A stretch of DNA of 9,636 nt from J089 sp964549745 (GTDB lineage: Bacteria > Fidelibacterota > Marinisomatia > Marinisomatales > J089): NCBI GenBank assembly GCA_964549745.1, contig CAZJWP010000089.1, forward strand, positions 1-9,636. The letters are read 5' to 3'. The position numbers and the translations under genes are program-made. Under the pieces are notes generated by a model. That model saw nothing but the letters and a program-made list of their open reading frames with translations. It did no database searches and was not told the DNA's origin. Of this stretch, positions 1-6,429 are shown in pieces (position 1 is the first letter of the stretch; each line of letters starts with the position of its first letter).

Positions 1-1
1 A

Positions 2-70
2 TTTACAAGGTACTACGGGATTTTCCCGTGGGACTCCATTTCAGTTCCTGAATTCATGCGAATTGTCTAA
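2..70 (+). CDS. Possible C-terminal tail of an upstream gene (partial, uncertain)
   Basis: The second forward frame is open from the window edge to a TAA at 68-70 and reads as 22 residues (TRYYGIFPWDSISVPEFMRI plus flanks). The composition looks protein-like, rich in aromatic and hydrophobic residues with no low-complexity run. The other two forward frames are also open over much of this short stretch (stops at 49-51 and 78-80), so frame choice rests on amino-acid texture alone. If real, the upstream gene ends about 46 bases before the start of the CsgG-like gene and both could share a transcript. No family can be assigned from so few residues. Confidence 0.3.
   Translation, partial: FTRYYGIFPWDSISVPEFMRIV
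13..31. other. Short hairpin-forming inverted repeat
   Basis: ACGGGA (15-20) and TCCCGT (24-29) are perfect inverted copies around a TTT loop. The stem can be extended by a T-G wobble and a C-G pair to 13-31. No T-run follows on either strand, so it does not look like an intrinsic terminator. It may lie inside the tail of an upstream gene. Function unknown; a chance dyad is possible. Confidence 0.3.
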
Positions 71-106
71 AATTCAGTAGAGTTTTCACCCAAAATTCCC
101 GATTAC

Positions 107-111
107 AGGAG
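107..111 (+). promoter_or_regulatory. Ribosome binding site of the CsgG-like gene
   Basis: AGGAG lies 5 bases before the ATG at 117. It is one of only two clear Shine-Dalgarno sequences in the window and supports that start. Confidence 0.7.
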
Positions 112-116
112 TTGGA

Positions 117-1553
117 ATGCGGTATCTAAGCCTCATCTTTTGCATGCTGGGTTTTATCAGCGCTCAGGAGATTTCTTCTGATATTACCTTGGAGAAACAG
201 CGGCTTCTTGTTTTACCCTCCTACAGCGATTCTCTGTATGAATCAATTGCAAGTACCGTGACGACATTGGTATCCAGTGAAGCTACGAAACTGAATCGTT
301 TTATTATCATCGATCATTCAAATCTGGAACCACTGTTGGAAGAGCAATCGCTCCAAATGAGCGGGTTGGTTCGTGACGAAGATTTGGTGAAGTTTGGCGA
401 AATCGCCAGTGCGAACGATGCCCTGGTGGTCCGGATTACAAACTTTGGACAAAAGGGTGTTCCGCCGGAAGAGGACAGCGATAAAAAAGAGAATGACAAT
501 GACGATGGATTATTCAGTTGGGTGGTAAAAAAATCGGTCAACGCGATCATTGCCAAAAAGACCGAGGGAGTTGAACTCTACCCCAATAATATTCAAACTG
601 TCCTTCAGGGTGAAGTCCGGAAAATCAATGTGGAATCCGGTGAAACCATGGCATCTTTTTCAATCAGTGCCGACCATACCGGCGGGAATAAAACTGCTTC
701 GTTGGGAAAAGTCCTGAATCGGGTTCAGTCCCAGGTTTCAATTGAATTACGTCGATTGTATGTGTTGTCCAGCCAGGTGATTGATGTCAAACAACGCGAG
801 GTCACTTTATTGCTGGGATCGAACATGGGTGTTAAAAGCGGACTCTATTTTGAACTATCTTCACCGGATCGAACCCAACAAATCGGAGATTTAACCGTCA
901 CTATTCCAGGCCGTAGTGTCGGTTGGGTTGTGTCGAATGAGGTTTCTGACAATGCTAATCGATGCCGCATTCTCCGAAACTGGGAAACAATCGAACCGGG
1001 ATTTAAAGCCACCGAAATGACCCAACATCCCTTTGCTGGCGGATTCAACTTCATTGCCGGACCGGATGCTTCCCGCTATCTGGCTCAGGGTTTTATCGAT
1101 CCATTCCCTTTTAATCGTTTTAGCATTATCGGCGAATTTGGGTTAGGTGCCGTCAGTGATAGCTGGAATGATCTTGATTTCGATCTCAAATTTGGTGCAC
1201 AATTTTATGGACGGTTAATCCAAACACGAATATTTTCCGGTGGCGCCACTCTGGAGTTGCCTTTTGATCTGATCATGCGCGGAGACGATCATAGTCACAC
1301 CGTGTCACTTCCGGTTTTTGCACCGGCGGTGGGTGTCCGGGTTGAATGGATGTTGTCCCCTCATCGTGATTTGATTCTTGGCGTGGAATCCATTTTATCC
1401 AGTATGTCCAGCACCCAATGGAAATACACGGAACAGACCGATAAAAACGAAGATTCAGTTACACGACCGGCCGAATGGGACCGTGACTCCGGGCCGGATG
1501 TAGATTTGAAGGGACTTTATATTACAGTCGGAGTTCGGTTTTTCGCGTTTTAG
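117..1553 (+). CDS. Exported CsgG-domain protein with FlgT-C-like middle and barrel-like C-terminus
   Basis: The 478-residue protein starts with a signal peptide (hydrophobic residues 4-15, probable cleavage after ISA, residue 16). The single early Cys follows Phe, so there is no lipobox, unlike true CsgG, which is a lipoprotein. Residues about 28-215 resemble the CsgG family: a nucleotide-fold-like start (LLVLPSYSDS), then RFIIIDHSNLEPLLEEQ followed by an AxDALVVRI-type strand, the usual CsgG/FlgO signature. An acidic, Lys/Asp-rich insert (115-130) interrupts it. Residues about 218-300 (VTLLLGSNMGVKSGLYFEL, then VGWVV) look like the C-terminal domain of FlgT, a strand-rich domain in flagellar outer-membrane proteins. 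The rest is rich in Gly and aromatic residues in alternating patterns and ends in VGVRFFAF, with a terminal Phe as in outer-membrane beta proteins. CsgG relatives form or assist outer-membrane secretion channels, but no curli or flagellar neighbour is visible, so the role here is unknown. It converges on the M14-like gene with a 7-base gap. Confidence 0.75.
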   Translation: MRYLSLIFCMLGFISAQEISSDITLEKQRLLVLPSYSDSLYESIASTVTTLVSSEATKLNRFIIIDHSNLEPLLEEQSLQMSGLVRDEDLVKFGEIASANDALVVRITNFGQKGVPPEEDSDKKENDNDDGLFSWVVKKSVNAIIAKKTEGVELYPNNIQTVLQGEVRKINVESGETMASFSISADHTGGNKTASLGKVLNRVQSQVSIELRRLYVLSSQVIDVKQREVTLLLGSNMGVKSGLYFELSSPDRTQQIGDLTVTIPGRSVGWVVSNEVSDNANRCRILRNWETIEPGFKATEMTQHPFAGGFNFIAGPDASRYLAQGFIDPFPFNRFSIIGEFGLGAVSDSWNDLDFDLKFGAQFYGRLIQTRIFSGGATLELPFDLIMRGDDHSHTVSLPVFAPAVGVRVEWMLSPHRDLILGVESILSSMSSTQWKYTEQTDKNEDSVTRPAEWDRDSGPDVDLKGLYITVGVRFFAF

Positions 1554-1560
1554 GACTTCA

Positions 1561-2301
1561 TTAACCCCATGTGTCTGTAAGCCAGTCCAGCATAGCTTTC
1601 TGGCGCTGTGGTTTGTGCAGATTTGTTTCCAGGTTAATATAACGAACATTCATTTTTTGAGCTGCACGGGACAACGATCCGTCGTCCAATCCGTTTTCAT
1701 CCTGCAAAACCACGTTGTAAGGACCGGTCGCTAATTTTTCGAAATCTTTTTCGTTGACCGTCAGGTAAAAATCACGAAAATGATCCTTTTCGGGCAGGTG
1801 GGTTGCCTTGGCATTTTTTACTTCGGCAGCGATTGTGTATGATTCAAAATTATTATGAAGTGCTACCAGCAATGAATCTTTTCGCGGCCATAATAATTTA
1901 AAGAAATTGTCGCGGTCCCGATCAAATTGACGAAGGATCTGATCCAGATTGTCGTCGGTAATTCCAGGATTGTGAAAACGCAAATTTTCTTCTGCACCTA
2001 TTCCTGAGAATACACGATTTGGGTTAATGTGAATACCATTGGATTCAACCAGACGACTTATACTGTTAACCAGAAAACACCGTTTCTTATTTTGTGCCAA
2101 ATTTAGAGTCATGTCTCTGGCCACCGATTCATCACCGTGAACCCAGATATAGCGAATTTGTGCATTTTTTGGTCCATATCCATAGAAAGTCAGGGGTCCT
2201 AAAGAATAGGTCTGGTTAGGGACGAGGTCACGATTGTTCAGGATGTTAGCTCCCATTTGTATGCTTAATAAAGTCGAAGGTGGGTACTCAAACGGAAACA
2301 A
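1561..2301 (-). CDS. Small M14-like zinc hydrolase (carboxypeptidase/deacylase type), start uncertain
   Basis: Numbered from the TTG start, the 246-residue protein shows the spaced hallmarks of M14 metallocarboxypeptidases and the related AstE/AspA deacylases. HGDE (55-58, preceded by the hydrophobic strand RYIWV) fits the HxxE zinc motif. NPNR (93-96) fits the Asn-Arg substrate-carboxylate site. ALHNN (147-151) would supply the third zinc ligand His149. YINLETNLH (221-229) would supply the catalytic Glu225. The order and spacing match the family, although overall similarity is distant. Expected chemistry is zinc-dependent cleavage of an amide or peptide bond; the substrate is unknown. No signal peptide is evident. 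No ATG or GTG precedes TTG 2301 in frame; the frame stays open upstream to a TAA at 2353-2355. An internal ATG at 2254-2256 would give 231 residues and keep all motifs. Neither start has a clear ribosome binding site. The gene follows the TrmB-like gene by 34 bases on the same strand and is probably cotranscribed with it. What else: a degenerate relative without activity is possible. Confidence 0.65.
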   Translation of the reverse strand: MFPFEYPPSTLLSIQMGANILNNRDLVPNQTYSLGPLTFYGYGPKNAQIRYIWVHGDESVARDMTLNLAQNKKRCFLVNSISRLVESNGIHINPNRVFSGIGAEENLRFHNPGITDDNLDQILRQFDRDRDNFFKLLWPRKDSLLVALHNNFESYTIAAEVKNAKATHLPEKDHFRDFYLTVNEKDFEKLATGPYNVVLQDENGLDDGSLSRAAQKMNVRYINLETNLHKPQRQKAMLDWLTDTWG

Positions 2302-2335
2302 TGATACAACAGCATAATCCGCCGAGTTTAGTGTT

Positions 2336-3154
2336 CTAATTTGGTTTTGAAGTTAGAAGTGTGTCCAATTGAATGTCCGGGCGCTTCATCACTCGTTTAA
2401 CGATGGGATTCGGATCAAAATTTAAGCGTTGACCTGCTAAAGTAATATCCAGGATAATGTGGTTGATGGCAATTTCTGTGATGGCCAGGTTTCGGGTCCA
2501 GATCGACCGGTTGTCCGGGCTGTTGGCTGTACTGCCCATCACCGTCGTTGATTGGTCCGCGACAAGAATAATTTTCGGATTCCAGACCTTCCGAAGTTCA
2601 GTTTCATCCAGGTTGTAGGTGACGGTTTTTCCAAATGTCCGGCTTACCGCGCAAAAAGAAAACAAAGTGATTTCCACCCCGCGCTTTTCGGCCTCATCCA
2701 ATGGGTTCTTAAGCAAGTCTATTTCCCGGGCCCAGGCAGAAAGAAACACCTTCTTTTCCGCGGAACGAATCGTCTCTTTTAATTTGAGCACCAGATTCTG
2801 GTACCCATGAAGATGCCAGAAATCGAATGCTTCGCCTGAAGTGTCTAGTTCATCCAATGCTTCCTCTAACTTTTGTAGACGGTCAGTGTGGGATGATTTA
2901 AAATGTTCCAGCAGAGCGGATGGCGATAAGGTGACATATCGCTTCGGGGATTCTCCAACCGAGTTGATCAGTCCCATAGCCGAGAGGCGATTCAATACTG
3001 AATAGATGGCAGAACGGGGGATCCCGGATTGGGTACTGATTTCATAACCCGTGGCCGGATTATTCCTCAACAAAGCAATATAGGCCTTGCTGGCATTGGT
3101 GGATAAACCAAATTCCTGCAATAGATCAATGATTTGTTTTTCCGTACTACTCAT
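2336..3154 (-). CDS. TrmB-family sugar-sensing transcriptional regulator
   Basis: The 272-residue protein has a winged helix-turn-helix at residues 5-75: LLQEFGLSTNASKAYIALL, then GYEISTQSGIPRSAIYSVLNRL as the recognition region and a wing ending KRYVTLSP. This is the pattern of the TrmB family (sugar-specific regulators, common in archaea and scattered in bacteria). A short coiled segment follows (82-105), then an alpha/beta effector domain (about 110-245) with LVADQSTTVMGS (197-208), typical of the phospholipase-D-like ligand domain of TrmB. In studied archaea TrmB binds maltose, trehalose or other sugars and controls transport and glycolytic genes. Here it is divergent from a GH13 amylase, which fits alpha-glucan control. 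Start: ATG at 3154 with GAGGTGA just upstream. It is followed on the same strand by the M14-like gene. No DNA-binding partner is needed; dimer binding to the intergenic dyads is an inference. The family call is firm, the ligand is not. Confidence 0.85.
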   Translation of the reverse strand: MSSTEKQIIDLLQEFGLSTNASKAYIALLRNNPATGYEISTQSGIPRSAIYSVLNRLSAMGLINSVGESPKRYVTLSPSALLEHFKSSHTDRLQKLEEALDELDTSGEAFDFWHLHGYQNLVLKLKETIRSAEKKVFLSAWAREIDLLKNPLDEAEKRGVEITLFSFCAVSRTFGKTVTYNLDETELRKVWNPKIILVADQSTTVMGSTANSPDNRSIWTRNLAITEIAINHIILDITLAGQRLNFDPNPIVKRVMKRPDIQLDTLLTSKPN

Positions 3155-3161
3155 AAATTTT

Positions 3162-3168
3162 CACCTCG
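3162..3168 (-). promoter_or_regulatory. Ribosome binding site of the TrmB-like gene
   Basis: On the minus strand GAGGTGA precedes the ATG (3154-3152) by about 7 bases. It fixes the start of the regulator gene. Confidence 0.65.
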
Positions 3169-3189
3169 ATTCCGCCTGATAAAATATTC

Positions 3190-3218
3190 TTGGGGAATGA
3201 CTCATTTTATTCTAATAT
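3190..3218 (+). promoter_or_regulatory. Candidate promoter of the amylase gene
   Basis: TTGGGG (3190-3195) and TAATAT (3213-3218) are separated by 17 bases and could serve as -35 and -10 elements (3 of 6 and 4 of 6 matches to the sigma-70 consensus). The predicted transcription start would fall near 3225, inside the large inverted repeat, which would suit repression. The match is modest, and FCB bacteria often use different promoter elements. A TAAAAT on the minus strand (3209-3204) could be the -10 of the divergent regulator gene. Confidence 0.3.
3196..3206. promoter_or_regulatory. Small dyad, possible second operator
   Basis: AATGA-C-TCATT is a perfect palindrome around a central C. Its half TGACTCATT matches TAACTCACT of the larger dyad at 7 of 9 positions. 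The two centres are about 33-34 bases apart, close to three helical turns, so two regulator dimers could lie on one face of the DNA. Being only 11 bp, it could be chance. Confidence 0.35.
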
Positions 3219-3223
3219 TTAGT

Positions 3224-3245
3224 CGTAACTCACTTGTGAGTTACG
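3224..3245. promoter_or_regulatory. Perfect 10+10 bp inverted repeat, candidate TrmB operator
   Basis: CGTAACTCAC and GTGAGTTACG are exact inverted copies separated by TT. The element lies in the 115-base divergent region between the TrmB-like and amylase genes and ends 24 bases before the amylase ATG. TrmB-type regulators bind palindromic sites near the promoters of sugar genes, so this is the natural operator for amylase control and self-control. In RNA it could also form a 5' leader hairpin. No T-run follows, so it is not an intrinsic terminator. Confidence 0.65.
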
Positions 3246-3269
3246 GAATTTAAACGCTCTATTTCTGAA

Positions 3270-5135
3270 ATGAAATCGCTTTCCCAAACAATCCGTTACC
3301 TTTTGTTTATCGTAACAATGTGGACGATCACGTCAGCAGCACCGCCTTCCTGGGCTAAAGACGCAATCTGGTATCAAATATTTCCCGAACGATTTTATAA
3401 CGGCGATCCGTCCAACGATCCAACAATTTCCAGCTTGTGGGGCACCTGGCCCTGGGAGACTCAAACCGATTGGAACATCACGCCCTGGACTTCCGATTGG
3501 TATCATTTTCAACCCTGGGAAGAAGCCAACGGCCATCCCTTTAACTGGCAATTTCAACTGCGCCGTTACGGCGGCGATCTCCAGGGCATCATCGATAAAC
3601 TGGATTACCTTGATTCTCTGGGAATAAATGCAATTTATCTTAACCCCGTTTTCGACTCGCCCTCAAGTCATAAATACGGTGCCGCCTATTATCATCATAT
3701 CGATCGTTATTTTGGTCCCAATCCTGCAGAAGACACGCGACGACTCAAGCAGGAAAACCCTGCCGATCCCTCTACCTGGGTATGGACCACCGCCGATTCG
3801 CTCTTTCTGGAATTAGTCCGGAAAGTGCATGAACATGGAATGCACATTATTATCGATGGTGTTTTTAATCATGTGGGTATACCATTCTGGGCTTTTCAGG
3901 ATGTGATCGCCAATCGGGAGAAAAGTCCCTACTATTCATGGTTCAATATTGAAGGTTCCGGGCTGCCCGATAAATCGGAGTTAAATCAGTATCAATCACT
4001 GCCGGACTATTTTTTGGAGCCCGGGCAGAAACCTTTCAGATATACCGGTTATGTAGCTGATTTACCGGCTTTCCGCCAGGATGAATCCGGTCCGGTTCCG
4101 CCGGTGCGTGAGCATTTGCACGCCGTGGTCCGGCGATGGATGGATCCCAACGGTGATGGTGATCCCTCCGATGGGATTGATGGCTGGCGTCTGGATGTGG
4201 CTGAACGCCTGCAACCTGAGTTTTGGGCTATTTTCAATGGCTGGGTACAGGAAGAGAATCCCAAGGCCTATTTAACCGGCGAAATCTGGTGGAAAGATTT
4301 CACACACAATGTCCAGTTTAATGCAGCACCCTGGATTTCGGATGAAAAACTGGATGCCGTGATGAATTATCGGTTTACCGCGGCAATGGTCGCTTTTTTT
4401 GTCGATGAAAAAATGGCGATTTCTCCGAAAGACCTGGACAAGAAACTTGCGCAAGTTCGGTCGGACTATGGGTTGGAATCATCCTATGTACTGCAAAATT
4501 TATTGGACAGTCACGATATGGAACGAATTGCTTCTGCCACGGTAAATCCGGATCGCTGGATTGATCATGCGAACAACCTCCAGTACAATCTGGAATTCGA
4601 TATTCGCAAACCAAACGCGACCGAGCGAAAAAAACAAACCGCTATGGTCGCGTTTCAGTTTACATACTTAGGCGCTCCTTATATATATTATGGCGATGAA
4701 GCCGGGATTTGGGGTGCGGACGATCCGGATTGCCGAAAGCCCATGATCTGGCCTGAATTTCGTTACGATGACGAAGCGGCGCATCCCTGCGACCGGATTC
4801 CCGACTGCAATTATACCCGCCCTCGCGATCCGGTTTACTTTGACCATATGTTGTGGCGTACTTATCACGAGTTGATCCAATTGCGGAAAGATCACTCCGC
4901 GCTCCGGGATGGTCGATATAAAACGGTTTTTGCCGAAGGAACGGGCGATATATTTGCTTTTACACGACAAGATAATCAGGAAGCCATTTTAGCCGTCTTT
5001 AACCGGGGTGATCAAAAGCAATTGATTCCGTGGGATACTCTTCCTGATAATGCAAATACCTGGCAACAGATTTACGGGACTTCAAACTCAATGCAAATCG
5101 ATGGACATTCGGCAAAGATCTTTGTTCACCGCTAG
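3270..5135 (+). CDS. Exported GH13 alpha-amylase / neopullulanase-type glycosidase
   Basis: The 621-residue protein has a signal peptide (hydrophobic residues 10-20, cleavage probably near 23-29), and the catalytic barrel starts at once (DAIWYQIFPERFYNGD, 31-46). It hydrolyses alpha-1,4-glucosidic bonds of starch, maltodextrin or similar glucans, probably in the periplasm or at the surface. All GH13 regions are present: DGVFNH (196-201), GWRLDVAER with nucleophile Asp309, LTGEIWW with acid/base Glu338, and LLDSHDMER with stabiliser Asp416. GAPYIYYGDEAGIWG followed by DPDCRKPMIW (468-494) is typical of the neopullulanase/cyclomaltodextrinase branch. DPNGDGDPSDG (292-302) resembles a calcium loop. 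Unlike classical neopullulanases there is no N-terminal CBM34-like domain; a Trp-rich stretch (57-93, eight Trp) precedes the first barrel strands. A short all-beta C-terminal domain runs from about 548. The start has no clear Shine-Dalgarno sequence. It is the first gene of the rightward cluster and lies next to a TrmB-type regulator. Exact substrate preference cannot be read from sequence. Confidence 0.92.
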   Translation: MKSLSQTIRYLLFIVTMWTITSAAPPSWAKDAIWYQIFPERFYNGDPSNDPTISSLWGTWPWETQTDWNITPWTSDWYHFQPWEEANGHPFNWQFQLRRYGGDLQGIIDKLDYLDSLGINAIYLNPVFDSPSSHKYGAAYYHHIDRYFGPNPAEDTRRLKQENPADPSTWVWTTADSLFLELVRKVHEHGMHIIIDGVFNHVGIPFWAFQDVIANREKSPYYSWFNIEGSGLPDKSELNQYQSLPDYFLEPGQKPFRYTGYVADLPAFRQDESGPVPPVREHLHAVVRRWMDPNGDGDPSDGIDGWRLDVAERLQPEFWAIFNGWVQEENPKAYLTGEIWWKDFTHNVQFNAAPWISDEKLDAVMNYRFTAAMVAFFVDEKMAISPKDLDKKLAQVRSDYGLESSYVLQNLLDSHDMERIASATVNPDRWIDHANNLQYNLEFDIRKPNATERKKQTAMVAFQFTYLGAPYIYYGDEAGIWGADDPDCRKPMIWPEFRYDDEAAHPCDRIPDCNYTRPRDPVYFDHMLWRTYHELIQLRKDHSALRDGRYKTVFAEGTGDIFAFTRQDNQEAILAVFNRGDQKQLIPWDTLPDNANTWQQIYGTSNSMQIDGHSAKIFVHR

Positions 5136-6402
5136 GACTGGGTTAATAATTTTGGCACTTATGACCATTCAATGTTCCCGCCAAGCTCCGGAAGTGATCG
5201 CCAGGATTAATACCGTGAACATTGATACGCAGCAATTTTCCAAACGATACTCCGAATTTCTCTCTTTCTCCGGACAAAAGGACAACCTCCTGAATCGCAA
5301 GGAATACATTCAGGCCATGATCGATGAGGAGCTTCTGGTAGAAACTGCCCGTAAGAAAAAATGGACACAATCGGCGGAGTGGCAAACCGTATTCAATCGT
5401 CAAAAAGACCAGGCTTTACTTAATGCACTGTACGCAACCGATGTCAAGCCCAAACTCAAACCGGAAGACAGGGAACTTAGAACGCTGTATAAATGGTCCA
5501 AAGAAAAGCTGCATGTCCGTCACCTTTTTTCCCGTAGTCGGGAGTCCATTGATTCATTGGCCGGTTTACTAAAATCAGGAGCGGACTGGGATTCACTGGC
5601 GAAAAATACTTTTTCAGACTCCGTATTGGCTTCCAACGGCGGTGATTTGGGTTGGGTATCATTGGGGGATCTGGATCCTCCGTTTGAAAAAGTGGCATTT
5701 ACGCTAAGCGATGGAGAAATTTCGGATCCTGTACAAACATCCACAGGATACAGCATCATTCAGGTAATTGAGCGTAGGGTGGACCCATTTTTGTTGGAGT
5801 CAGATTTCCGAATTCAACAGAAAAAGTTGGAGCAAATTGGACACAATTATCTCAAAGGTCCTGAAGTGAGAAAATATACCGACCATGTAGCCGATGAGTT
5901 AGGTCTGGCATTTTATAAGGATGCGATACATAAATTATTGAACACAGAATTGCCTTCCGGTTCAACAGCGGAATTAGCTTTGACGGATTCGAAAGAAGTT
6001 TGCGTTCGGATTGGATCTCAAAACCGGACCTTATCAATCGCTGAAACAGCGGATTTACTTCGAACATTGTCGCCAAGACAGATTCGTTTAATTACTTCCG
6101 ACGAAACGTTGAAATCTGTTTTGACAGGGATATTGGTTCGCCAGGAATTGCTCAAACGCAGCGAAGCGCTCGGTTTGGATAAAGCCGATGAATTCCAAAA
6201 CAATCTGTCGAAAATTCAGCGGAATTACATCGTCCGCCAATCCTATCATAAAATTACAGATATGGACGTATCTTCAAATACTGACTCTCTGCTCTATTGG
6301 CAACGGAAACGATATATGTCATTTCGAGACAGCCTTCGTACAAAAAGCCAGGTTCACGTTAATGAATCCTTGTTGCGGTCCATGAAACTCTCTCTGAATT
6401 AG
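5101..6402 (+). CDS. Periplasmic parvulin-type peptidyl-prolyl isomerase (SurA/PrsA-like foldase)
   Basis: From the ATG at 5101 the protein has 433 residues. The N-terminus is basic (RQR, TAR), then hydrophobic (GLIILALMTI), then Cys25. TIQC resembles a lipobox, but Gln before the Cys is not canonical, so it may be a lipoprotein or a protein with an uncleaved or differently cleaved signal. Residues 30-130 are a helical SurA-N-like segment. The rotamase domain spans about 135-228: KLHVRHLFSRS, GADWDSLAK, then NGGDLGWVSLGDL with PPFEKVAFTLSDGEISDPV and GYSIIQV, the standard parvulin core. The C-terminal half (230-433) is helical and chaperone-like. It should isomerise prolyl bonds and chaperone exported or outer-membrane proteins. 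The start overlaps the amylase end by 35 bases, suggesting translational coupling. The open frame extends further to an ATG at 5050, but that start would add an unusual N-terminus deep inside the amylase gene. The next gene is an outer-membrane receptor, a plausible client. Confidence 0.88.
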   Translation: MDIRQRSLFTARTGLIILALMTIQCSRQAPEVIARINTVNIDTQQFSKRYSEFLSFSGQKDNLLNRKEYIQAMIDEELLVETARKKKWTQSAEWQTVFNRQKDQALLNALYATDVKPKLKPEDRELRTLYKWSKEKLHVRHLFSRSRESIDSLAGLLKSGADWDSLAKNTFSDSVLASNGGDLGWVSLGDLDPPFEKVAFTLSDGEISDPVQTSTGYSIIQVIERRVDPFLLESDFRIQQKKLEQIGHNYLKGPEVRKYTDHVADELGLAFYKDAIHKLLNTELPSGSTAELALTDSKEVCVRIGSQNRTLSIAETADLLRTLSPRQIRLITSDETLKSVLTGILVRQELLKRSEALGLDKADEFQNNLSKIQRNYIVRQSYHKITDMDVSSNTDSLLYWQRKRYMSFRDSLRTKSQVHVNESLLRSMKLSLN

Positions 6403-6429
6403 TCATTCTGATGAAAAGTTGAGAACACA

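Noticed and set aside
13..31. Intrinsic terminator for an upstream gene
   Set aside because: A hairpin is present but no T-run follows on either strand, and the site may lie in coding sequence.
51..64. AATTC-ATGC-GAATT dyad upstream of the CsgG-like gene
   Set aside because: Five-bp arms of AT-rich sequence are expected by chance, and no promoter elements align with it.
1546..1575. Terminator between the convergent CsgG-like and M14-like genes
   Set aside because: The gap is only 7 bases and no stem with a T-run is visible on either strand.
4668..4970. 100-codon minus-strand open frame inside the amylase gene
   Set aside because: It overlaps conserved GH13 sequence (the DEAGIWG region), so the plus-strand frame is clearly the selected one.
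5050..5100. Upstream extension of the foldase gene to an ATG at 5050
   Set aside because: The added 17 residues precede a normal basic-hydrophobic signal start and would deepen the overlap with the amylase; the ATG at 5101 gives a standard export signal.
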